Assembly (NCBI RefSeq): GCF_022605725.1
Contig: NC_065552.1
Span: 32,685,879-32,749,878 of the forward strand
DNA from: Anthonomus grandis grandis
Taxonomy: Eukaryota; Arthropoda; Insecta; Coleoptera; Curculionidae
Length of the DNA stretch: 64,000 nucleotides
Direction of reading: 5' to 3'
Both the position numbers and the translations under genes were made by a program. The notes beneath the pieces are model-generated. The model saw only the letters and a list, made by a program, of their open reading frames with translations, did not search any database and was not told the origin of the DNA. Shown here piece after piece: positions 23,301 to 35,300 of the stretch (the first letter of the stretch is position 1; the number at the start of each line of letters is the position of its first letter).

Positions 23301-26300
23301 ACGGATCGATTAAGGCTTGCTATTTTATATTGTGTGACTTTCCTTGCCTTTCCTGGGTTTTGACGCAGCCATAATTGGATTTCCTGGTCAAAATAGGTGT
23401 GAAGAGGACGAAAGAATCCGACATCTAATGGTTAAACGTGATGGGAACAGTGCGCCGAAAAACAAAATACTACAACCCCGTTTTCTTTAGAAAACTGTGT
23501 TTTATGGCTACTGTGGCCATCTAAAAGTAAAAGAACCTTGTTCTCATTAGATGCTTTTGAATACCTTACAAAGTGCTTTAGCCATTTACAAAAAATTTCA
23601 GTGTTCATCCACCCTTTTTCTTGCACAAAAGCTATGCTACCAGCGGGAGCACCATTCATAAGCTCATCATTCATTCTTTGACGAGGATAAATAAGAGCAG
23701 GTGGAATATAAGTACCTATGGCATTCAGTGCGCACACTGCAGTGACGTGTTGCCCCCGCTCTGCACTGCTGAGTGCCCCAACTTGCTTGCGTCCTTTTAC
23801 AGCGTAAACTTTCTGACATTTCTTATGGACTGTGGTCAAACCTGACTCATCCATATTATATATGTTTTCCAGAAGAAAGTTAAACTGCTCTAGAGTATTA
23901 GATAGTGCTTGAAAATAGGCTTCAATATTTGGCTTGTTAAAAGCCTGGGCTCTGGCCAATGACGTGCTTTCTGGGCATCGCAAAGATATTCGTGGGTTAC
24001 GTCTTAAAAGTCCCCTAACCCACTTCCAACCTGCCATTTTTGTTTGAACAGTCCCGCTTAGCCAAACGTCTTCTTAAAGTTGTCTTCGGTACATTGAAGG
24101 TTTTGGCTGCTAACTTAAAACCCATATTGCTATTTCTTACATTCTCAATAGCCTGCCGCATGTCATCCTCATCCCACTGTTGCCTTTTTTTGGATGCCAT
24201 ATTTAAACCTAAATAGAAAAAATATATCTATAGAATATTTAAATTTGTATATTGTTTCCAATGACGGACCCCTGGTCCATCATAAGACAATTTCAAGGGG
24301 TCCATCATAGGCTGTTTAGCAAAAATCACATAAAAATAAAAAAAATAAAAAATTCTTTGCCATAACCTTAATTTTTTCCCGGTAGTTAAATCGAAACAGT
24401 TTTCCTAAACAGCAGTGAGAAAAACAGATTCTAGCAAATAACAAAACAAAAGTTATCTAACATTAGGTTAACCTACTTTGTTATATTAGTTTTACTTACC
24501 AATTTTAACTTTTCTGTTTATTTTCATAAAATCACTTTATATTTGCACGAGTACATATAAACAACTAAAGAAAAGCTTTAATCAACCTAACCAATGCGAC
24601 GAAAATGTATTTTGCGCGGTAACTTTAAATATTTAACTAGTGGTCCATCATGGGCAGGGATCCATCATAGGCATATTTCCCCTACCTTGAGCTACTGAAA
24701 ACTACTATAAAGCCAGCTTTACTTACTGCCATTCAGGAAGATGACCGCCAAAAAATATAATTTTTCAGCAAAAACGGAGCACCTCCGTATCATGCGTTTC
24801 ATGCAAGGCAATTTTTGAATGAGAATTTTCATGGAAGCTGGAATGGATGGAGAGGACCAACTGAATGGCCTGCCAGATCTCCTGATTTGACAACATTGAT
24901 TGACTTCTTTTTTTGGGGGTTATTTAAAATGCAAAATTTATGCTATGCAGCCCAATTCTTTAGAAGATTTGCGACAACCAATAGTGCACGACTGCCAACA
25001 AATTACACCTGAAATGTTACATAATGTGCGCGATGGAAGTTGGACGAGGACATTTTCAACTTTTAATTGATTATAAATAAATTAAATATGAATATTAGAA
25101 CATTTATTGGTAATTAAATTTTTTTATAGTATTCAACACTCTTTTTATTTAGTCATTCACTGAAAGATAATGTAATACACTATTTTTCTTCCTATTCTGT
25201 ATGTTTGTTTTTGAAGGTGGTAGACAATGGTACAGTGAAAACATCTTGTCGGACTTGCATTGTCTTATTTATTTAATGTAACACGACGTTTCGGTTGGTA
25301 AGTATCTCCAACCGTTATCAAGTGTAAACTGAAAAATCAGTTGACAATGCAAGTCCGACAAGATCTTTTCAATTCTGTATGTTATTATTGCCCTAGCTCG
25401 AAACGGCTTACTCTTACGGGTATTAAATTAATAAATAGGAAACAAAATCCTTTTTTTTAAATTTTGACAATTTGTGATATCCCAGAATCTGAAAACAGCA
25501 AGTTAAAACGTCGCCATTATAATAAATTTGACATGTTTTTGAAAATTTTTACATTTTATAGGGCCGAAATATAGATGCTGATATTTTTTCAAAATGTACA
25601 CTTTGTTTACAGATTTTTAGCAGACATGATGGACAATACGTCTCTTATCCGCAATGTGGCATTAGTGGGGCATCTGCACCACGGCAAAACGACATTTGTC
25701 GACTGCTTAATCAGACAAACGCACCCGGGCTACCAGGATAACGAGGAAAAAAATCTAAGATACACGGATATTCTTTTTACTGAACAAGAAAGGGGTTGCT
25801 CAATTAAGTCGATTCCAGTCACTTTACTACTACAAGATATAAAGAACAAAAGTTATTTAATGAATATTTTCGATACACCAGGTATATAATCTTCCTACAT
25901 ATTCATTTGTTAGCAGTATACTTTAAAAATGTAAATTTTAGGGCATGTAAACTTCTCGGATGAAGTTACTGCTGCCATGAGATTGTGCGACGGTGTAGTA
26001 CTCTTTGTGGATGCGGCCGAAGGTGTGATGCTTAATACCGAACGACTATTGAAACACGCTGTTCAAGAACAGTTGCAGATAACGGTATGCATCAATAAAA
26101 TCGATCGGTTGATTTTGGAGTTGAAATTGCCTCCTCAAGATGCCTACTATAAGCTCAGACATATCGTAGAAGAGATAAATGGTTTATTAACGTAAGTTTC
26201 TATTTATTGTATGTAGGGTTGTTTGGTTTATCCCATTTTTTATGAGGATGAAGTTGAACCTCAGTGAAAGGCGAATTTATAATAATCAGAAAAAAGATAA

Positions 26301-29300
26301 ATATTAAACATGTTTTTTGCCTACCTGTTAAATAATGTAAAACATGGTTAAATTAACAGGAAGGTGTTCTGCTATGGATGTAATCTTTTATATTAATTTT
26401 TTTGATACAACTTTTTTTTATATATGAATTTTAAAATGCTTCATAACACATATTATAAAAATGTTATGTCTTGAAGTATTTGGAGATGTTATTTAGGCGG
26501 TAAAGTAAAAGAATATTCGAATAGGGTAAGGTCAGGTAAGTCGGTGATATTTTTATTTAAACGTGAGCAATTTGTAGTTCTAAAGATAATATAATTTACT
26601 TGACCTTTCTATCCAAAAGTTCAATGTTTTACTCAATTGTTCATTTACAAAAAATGCTAAAATAATGTCAATTTTGACAGAAAAACATATACTCAAAAAA
26701 ATACCAATCGGTTAGGTAATTTAGTTATAGGTAAGTTTAGTTGGTGATAGTGGAGAGGTATTTTGGTGATATGGGATTAGGACCAGTAAAAAATAAAATT
26801 ATTGAAATCATGTAAGTATAGTTCATAAGAAAACATTGAGTTATTAGTATATATAACAAACATTATTCTGAGTCAGTTGAACGATGCTCATTACAACCGT
26901 CGCACATAAAGATGTCTTCATCTTCAGATCTCGATTGACAGTTTGTGTGATATGGAACGCAGCAGAAAGAACACTGTACCCATAACGCACCATTTTTGGC
27001 TTTCTCATCCTCTAGGTAGCTAATTCCACAGAGACCACAATACCAGTCATCATCGTCGTCTTTTTTCTTGTTTTTTGGTTTGGAGTTTTTCTTCGATGCA
27101 CGCTTTTTCGTGTTAGAACCTCTTGTAGTATAACAAACCCAGGTTCGTCCATAAAGAATGGATGAGATAAGTTTTTTTTTAATAAATAAGAAAAGATCGA
27201 ACGAAAAAAATAAATAAATAAGAAACCAATACCCTCCCTACGTTGTGTTTTGTAACAGAATCACTTATCTCGGATGCGCTTGACAAGACAAAATTAGGGA
27301 AATTTGAATTATTAGGATGGTATTAAAGAAAATGCAGTCTTGATAATACACCTTCGGTTACAACAAAAAAAATTAAGATAATTTATTTACTGTTCCTTTC
27401 TAATTCCTCATACATACTATTCATTTAAAACTGAAGAGAGATGGGTTAGTTGTTCAGCCATCACTAGAAGGTACTGAGGTCCCATACGGGAGGCTACCCA
27501 GCTACGAGTTGAATAGTTGAGTCAATATTCTAGGTATTATCACAGATAGACGGACAAATTCGCGAAACGTATATTTATTTATCTGTGGTTTGATTTACGT
27601 CTGAATATTCACCCAGTCAGGGTCGAAATGTTAGTTAGATTCAACAAGGCTCTAGCTTAATTTTGAAACACACAAATAATTAAAAAAAAACTAATTTCGA
27701 AAATATACTTAAAAATTCAGTAAATAAATTATCTCAGTCGACCACTTTAAATATTAATTTTCTCTTCAGCATGAAACAATTTTAGATAAATACATGCATA
27801 AGTTATTTCCTCCTATTCACGTAAAATATTAAATATATAAATATTAATAAAAATATATTTACACATTGCCAATAAAAAAACAAACTAATAAGTTTTAAAT
27901 TTACTAACCTGTAGAAAATCTTAAAAAAAAAACCACTGCAACACAAGTAAAATACGATTCAATAATTTTTTTAAAGTAGTACCCTCGATGGCTGGGTTTT
28001 ACTTTGTGCCCGTTCCCTCGCCACGCGACCGAAATATCTCCGGAAAGCAACGCCCAGAAATGCTAACACAAACAATCCTCGGCGCATGAATAGGACTGTC
28101 GTTATCCAATAAAAAAAATTAAAAAGATTTTTCAGACGACGCGATATGCTGAATCCCAAATCCAAACGAATATAAAATACTACGCATATAATTTAAAAAT
28201 AGGTGGTTTTCTTCACTCTGGAGCTTAGTACTCCTGAAGGTCCTGGTTGTGGCTGTGTTGGTATGTGAGGATCAGTTAACCATTTTGCACTGGAGTCTCT
28301 GGTTTTAACCCGCGGTTTTACTTTGCTCACTTGCTGCACTTGCAGAAGGTAGTAAAAATAAATTGTCAGTGCTGGATTTTTCCAAAGGAGGATCAGAACG
28401 AAGTATATCATCAAGTCTAGTGACTGATTGATTTTCTCAAAGAGTCTCAGTTAGTTTTGATGGGGCTATAGCTTCGGGTGAGATAGCATCTTTATTCAAA
28501 GGACAGATTCCACTTTTTCGAAAGGCTTGTTCAATATTAGTGGGGGTAAAACTTTTAATCATTGCTACAGAAAATATTTCGTTGAAGTTATAACGGCTAG
28601 GTTTTTCACCGTTTTCTTTTTTCATGTTATTGTTTAAGCAGTTAGTCCAAGCGGATTTAAGGGACGATAAACGCCCACATCAAGTGGCTGGAGCAGATGG
28701 CTTGTGTGTGCTGGAAAGGTGAAGAGATGAATAAAATTTTGCTTTGCTAATTCTAAAACAGCCAATGACAAATGTGAAGCATGAGAGTCCATCAAGAGAA
28801 TTTTGGGTCTTTCTTTTGGTATGGAATTAATAAAAAACTGGAACCATTCCAAAAAAAATATCAGAGTTTATCCAGCCTTTCGGTGACAGTTTTACTAACG
28901 AGTTAGGTATGCTCCACGGGCTAAATCAGGGTTCCAACGCACACCTTTGAAAATTACTAGGGGTGGTATAAAGGTGCCATTGTCACAAATGCAGCCGAGA
29001 ACTGTAGTTGTTTCTCCCCTGTCTGCCTAACTCCTTTTGTAAACTAACTCCTTTTGTAAACATAATGCTTGCCTAGAGCCGTCACAACTTTTTTGGGTTT
29101 TTGCTACAAAGGACAACCCCGTTTCGTCACAATTCCAAATTCTCCCTAGCGTATTTTTAATGTCCAATTTTGTAATAAGAGTTTCTAATTTTGTATAGAA
29201 TAGTGGGATTTGCCATGGAAGCTCGATATGCAGCTAAGTTTTCTGGCACACGTAATGTTAGCCCATATCTTTTTTTAAAGTTTGTCCACCACCACTTGCT

Positions 29301-32300
29301 AGCTAATTCATTATCCGCATTTAAAAAATTTTCACGACCAACCGATTTTGCAACCGAAAACGCTAGTTTTCTAGTATTGTGGACAGTAAGACCAAATCCT
29401 AACTCTTGCATGGCGATAATATAATTAAATATTCGGACTTCCAAGTCTGCCGGTAGAGCAAAGGGCCTTCCTAACTTTGATAAGTCGTGGATAACCGGAT
29501 GACCTTCTGCATTTTCAGTTTTCGTTAAATATCTCTTTAAAGATGTCCAAGCAATCTTCATGTCTTTCGATGCTTTATATATAGACACACCGTCTTCTTC
29601 ACGGACCATTTGTGCTGCTCCAATTATATCTTGCTTCTCATAATTTCTGTACTTTTCTTTGGGTATTTTATCTGCCATCTTATGGTAGGTAATTTGGTGA
29701 TAGATAGATAGGTATGTTGGTGATACCCTGAAACAAACAACTAATTACATTTCGCAAAAATGCACTAAATTTACTAACGTATAAAACCCTAAAATCCTTT
29801 AAAAGTCCGCTAAGAAGTCGAGTCAAATTTTAAAAGCTGGCAAATCTAATCAGTTTTAAAATAAGACCATTTTTATACATGTGGAGGGCGTGAATGTGAT
29901 AGAAAAATGAGTTTCAGTGGATTCGTAAAAATTTGAGAAATAGTATCGGAAATCGAACCTCTAACACACTGTATATAAGATCTAGGATATAATTGTACAA
30001 ATTGTGAATGTGGCACCAACTACTCCCTTATGTCAAAAAAAGAAAATCCAACTGCGCTTAATTTTTTTTTCCTTTATTTTAGGTTATATTCTGATGATGC
30101 TAACCCTCAAATCGTATCCCCGGTTCTTGGAAACGTATGTTTTGCTAGTTCGCAGTACGGTGTCTGCTTCACACTGAAATCTTTTGCGAATATCTACAAT
30201 TTATATTATGGCGAAGTTAATGTGGAAGAATTCGCTAAGAGACTTTGGGGAGATATCTATTTTAATCCCAAAAAGTAAGGAAAATATTTAGTGTATTAAA
30301 TGGTGCTCTAAGTTTTTTATTTTTAGTCGAAAGTTTACGAAAAAAGCGCCACACAACTCTGCGCAAAGGAGTTTCGTGGAATTTATACTAGAACCACTGT
30401 ACAAAGTATTTGCTCAAGTTGTAGGAGATGTAGATTCCACCCTACCTAAAGTCTTGGATGAATTGGGCATTAAATTAACCAAAAATGAGATGAAACTCAA
30501 TATTAGGCCTCTTCTTAGATTGGTCTGTAATAAGTTTTTGGGAGATTTTAGTGGTAAGTAATTAAAAAAAACTATATATTATTAACTCTGGCATAAATAA
30601 TATATTGTTTTATAGGTTTTGTCAATATGTGCGTGGAACACATAAAATCACCTTTGGACAATGCAAAAACGAAGATTTCTCATATTTATACAGGACCAAA
30701 TACCAGTAAAGTATATGATGATATGGCTAATTGTGATCAAGAAGGTTACCTTATGGTAAGCAAAATAAATACACTCAAATGATCTGCGGTTTTTAACCAT
30801 CGTAAAACACTATTTATCGTATTTGCCATAAAAATGACTTCAAAATGCGACAAGATAGAGTTTCATCGCAGATAATTTTCTTGATAACTGATTTTTTTCT
30901 CTTATGTCATACAAAATAGTTAACTATAGATTAGCAACTAAATAAAGGGCCCTTTAACTTTTGTATTCCATAGCTTTTTACTTATTAAAATTCAATTTGA
31001 AACTACTCTTAATTTTTCTCAAACGTTCATTTAAGTTACGTTTAGTTAATGAAACCTCATATAGTTAATGAAACTGTTTAACACTTAAAAGTGTTAAACT
31101 TAAATGGCCGAGAAATAAACAATTAGTTATCCCCTGGTTTTTAACAAAAAAGACGTAAAATTATTTTTTTTCTTGAAAACTGCTAGAGATATAGGAATAA
31201 AATATCTAAAAATATATAGGGTGCTCCATTTAAAAAATCAAAGGTGTTGCCATTTTTCTATATAAGCGGCAATGCTGCAGTGCTGAAAATATTTTAGATC
31301 GATAGAGCATTGTTACCATGGCTACCAAATTTTCGGAAAAAATCGTTTTCCAAATATGGCTAAGGTACTATCGGTCGTCAATCACCCTGTAAAATAATAA
31401 TATTTATCAAATTGCTTTCAAAATACAAAAGCCCTTAAGGGCGTGGAACAATGTCAACAAGAGAATAAATGACCTAACAGTAACAAGATAAATTTGTTTA
31501 CTTAAAGGTAAATATTCTTTACAGATTTAGAACTAAATATTTACATTTAGAAAATACATGAAAACAATGACATTACTTAATCATGATGATTGAACAACTC
31601 TCACAAACTCTTCCACAGAATAGAAAGCATTTTTTAATAAAACATTTTTATGTGAAGACCACAGGCAAAGAAGGCGCTATGTCAAAAAAACGGGATTTCG
31701 AGAAAACCCGTTCTAAAGCATTGGAACCTTTATTTTTGTTCGTTGGGGTGAGTAATATTCCAAATAAATGATACACAAATGTAGCTTTCATGTTTATTAT
31801 TAATGTTTATCTAGTAAATTAAATCAAATAGTAAATAAATTCTACAAAAAGAAGAAAAAGACTCCTCATTACAGAAAAAAAGGTAAAAACGCACTTTGTC
31901 ATATTATGATTTATTACAAAAATATTATGATTCTTAACCTAAGTTTTTCATTAAAAAAAAATCTTAATTGTCTAGAATTATTAATAGTAGCAATAATTAA
32001 TTTTTGTGGTGGCCAGTGTCAGTTTCTTGAAAATGGGATGCTCTCAAAGTATTGCTGAGCCTCGGGTCCACAAAATTTTTTAAGATCTTGTAAATCTTTC
32101 CACTTTGCATGACTCAATGGTAATGGACTTAAAATTTTAAATTCCCTATAATAGTAAAACTATTTAAAAATTTGTCATACACTAAACTCACCATCAAATA
32201 ACAAATCGGGAAGATTAAATTCTCCAGCTTTAAGCAGTTTATTAGGTCGAAATTTTCTGTCTGTTATGAGGCTTGATTCCCACATCCCATTGTAGCTGTT

Positions 32301-35300
32301 TCTGAAGTAGATTAATTGGGGATGTTCTCTCACAATCTTCAGTTCTCTTATCGGTCTTGTTGAAAAAGGACATTTTCTTCTATATCTGGGCTTCAAAAAG
32401 GACGTCAAGTTTCAAAAAAGATCTTGTTTGGCTTCAACAACTTCAAAGAGCATAGGCCTTGCCCTAGCAGATTTGAAGTGATCATACCAGTCCGTGGGTA
32501 ATTCCGCAAGTATTTTTTGGTTAATGAGACCAAAATCTTTGTCACATTCCATGTAACTATGGCCTCTGATTGGGAATGTTATTTTAACTGAATCTAGTTA
32601 CTTTTCAGTATGTACTATGTAATGAAGAGCACGAGTTAAAGTGTAATTTTTATTTTGGCCTCCACATGAGTCACAAAAAATCTCCAAATGTCGAACATAT
32701 TCACCAAGAAAGTTAAATAAAAAATGATGGAGTAGAGAGCTAACGGAGTCACTACCTTTATTTCCAGTAATTTCTGGAGTCATGTAAAACACTGAATGGG
32801 ATGTGGATAAAACATGAATGTTGAATGAATAGGTGGAAAGTTGTCTTTTGTAATAAACATCATTCGTTGTTATATTAGGAAGTGGCAGATTTTTTGCGTA
32901 ATCTAAGCAGATAGCTTTTGTAGAAATGCTCTTCTGGCTGTTTTTCTTTGCATTTCGTTTCCTCTGGTAAAATAATTTTGCTTTTAATTTGTGTAACTTG
33001 TTTTCCATTTCAAGTTTTTTTATGTCTCTCTCTATTTGTTTATATTTTACAGATATTTTGTCTTCTATGCTTTGTTTACTAGCTTCCAATCCTTTTATTT
33101 TCGCCAAATGTGTATCACACTCACTGCAGCTGTCTGACCTTGGAAAGCCAAAAGCTGTTTTAAATTCTGAACTAAATATAGTTCGATATGTTTCATATGA
33201 AACTTTTATTAGGAGAAACTTCTCTTCAAACATTTGAAACGTATTTTTAATGTTCAAGTCTTCAGGCAAATGAACTTTGGTGGTTTTTCTTAGGCTATAG
33301 TGCGTCTTACGCCCTTTAAAAGATTTAATATGATCCCGGACTAGGTTTCTGGAGTTCTCTGAAAGCTTATGAGGACGATTCAAGTGTTTGCCCTGCGGTC
33401 ACGTGAAGCCTCACATTTTTGTTTTAAGGACTTTGAAGTACTTCCAGTTTTTTCCTTTCAATGCCATGCATCGCCAAAAAAGCTTTTTGACACACCCGCT
33501 TTTCTTGTATGCTTCCATTGGCAGAGAATCTTATTCTATAATGATAGGAGGCATCGTGAAGTACAGCAGCTTCTTCTGTTTTGCAAGGCCTTCTCTGTTT
33601 TATTGGTAATACTGTGATTAAACCGCATAAGTAGATATTTTGCTCATCAACCGAATTTAATTCGTTAAACCGCCTAATTACCTGTAACCTTTCTACTCCG
33701 GGCACATTTTCAAAGCACTTGTAACGTTTGCAACCATAATCTTTGCCAATAACATGGCTTCTTAAGTTGATTTTTTTCATAACATCACTTAATTTTCCAT
33801 ACCGTTTCCTTTTTTTAGTTGAAAAATTCAAGGCAGGCATTACTACATCACTACTTTCAGATTCCGACATAATTATTATTTTTTACATCAAGCACCATGT
33901 GTTGAAATAAACAAACTAAGCCATAATTTACTACGAAATGCAAATAAATAACAAAAAAGCAAAGGTTTAGTCTAAGCGCCTTCTTACCCAGCACCGCACT
34001 GACTGGCGCCTTTTTAGGCTGTTCGTCAATATTAAAAATTGAAATTACTCCTGACTGAGCGCATTTATAGCCTGAACGATAGGATAGGGTTAAACTTTTG
34101 AAATTTTTCTAATAGATGGCACTGATAACTCAATTTCCTTAAAAATTGACATAGCGCCTTCTTTGCCTGTGGTCTTCATGTGTTTTCACTCTTTTTGTTG
34201 GGTCTTCAGAAAAATTCCACATTTTTCTGAAAATATACGAAAAATTATATCTTTGTGTAACCAGGTTATTCTTCGTTCTTGTATTATAATTATGTGTTGG
34301 ATATGATTCACTAAAAAGATCCTCATTATTTTTGACAAACAAAACACAGTCTAATATATTGAGATTAATGTTGATATTTTTTTTGTTTTATAAATAAAGG
34401 CTTACATGAATATCTTTGTTTAATTTTAAAGATTGTCCGCAAACATTTCTTTTGAAGTAAAAACACTCTTCTTACCTCAGCAGAATTTCTCCAAAAAATA
34501 AGTCTGTACCTCATTCGAGAATGCATGATAAGCAGATATTGCGGCACTTTCACCGACTCTATCTGTGATAATTTCAAGGGCATAGCAAAATCGCGTTATT
34601 CCAGTAACAACTTCCCCAACATGAGCTTTCCAATCCAATCGTTGATTAATACCTAAAAATTTAACCTTTTCAATAGATGAAATTATGTTATTATTATAAT
34701 TGAAACTAAAATTAACATTCCTTTGATTTTCAAAGAGTACGCACTGAGTTTTGGATACATTTAAAAGCAGGACATAACTCTTTCTCTGAGTATCTCCATG
34801 TTTTCATGACTAAATATAATAGTGATATCATCTGCGTAAAGTACAGTAGTTTCCCCAATATCATCCAGCTCATTTGTATGGAGAAAATACAGCGGACAAA
34901 TGGAATTGATCCCTGGGGAACACCCGCTGCTTACATTTTCGGAAAATTTTTGTTTACCTTGAGAATCTACTCCCACAACACTCTGCGTTCCTTCCAAGTA
35001 TGATTTTAATTACGAGGGTGGTCCCAGAAGTACCCGGCCTGACCTAGAGATGTCGGTAGTAGTTTGAAAAATATCAGTGTATTAGAAAGTATACAATCTA
35101 TAAAGCATATGTTTCAAGTCTGAAGACGCCACGTTGTTTAGTATTTGTTTAGCAGCCATCAATAGTAAACGTTTTCAGTGAATTTGTGAAAATGGAGAAA
35201 ATTGGTCATCGTTATGTGATACAATACTTTTATTTGAAAGGCCTCAGCCCAACCAATATAAAAGCTGAAATGGATTCTACTCTGGGTGAGTCTGCTCCTT

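Larger units (their letters stand above)
21774..25067 (+). pseudogene. Mariner/Tc-superfamily transposase relic, split by a pogo-like element
   Basis: The left part reads ANKPTNVTNPVLNEAV..VVGHMVIDPTLNTRKVSEF, then VSCRSVQRILKKHRFYPYQNK and QELNEDDNDCRLQFCE (HTH and start of the DDE region). The right part (24685 on) continues YLELLKTTIKPALLTAIQ, GPTEWPARSPDLT and ITPEMLHNVRDGSW. The set is characteristic of the insect mariner-like lineage with the WPARSPDLTPLDFFLWG signature. The frame is shifted near 21955, 22215 and in the DDE part, and part of the core is lost. A pogo-like element (22375-24682) interrupts it at a TA, and the two halves rejoin in frame across that site. Terminal inverted repeats are not visible. 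Confidence 0.7.

Noticed and set aside
27130..28190. Separate gene inside the second pogo element
   Set aside because: The only frame of note (27971-28165, minus) has no recognisable similarity; more likely a decayed insertion or linker.
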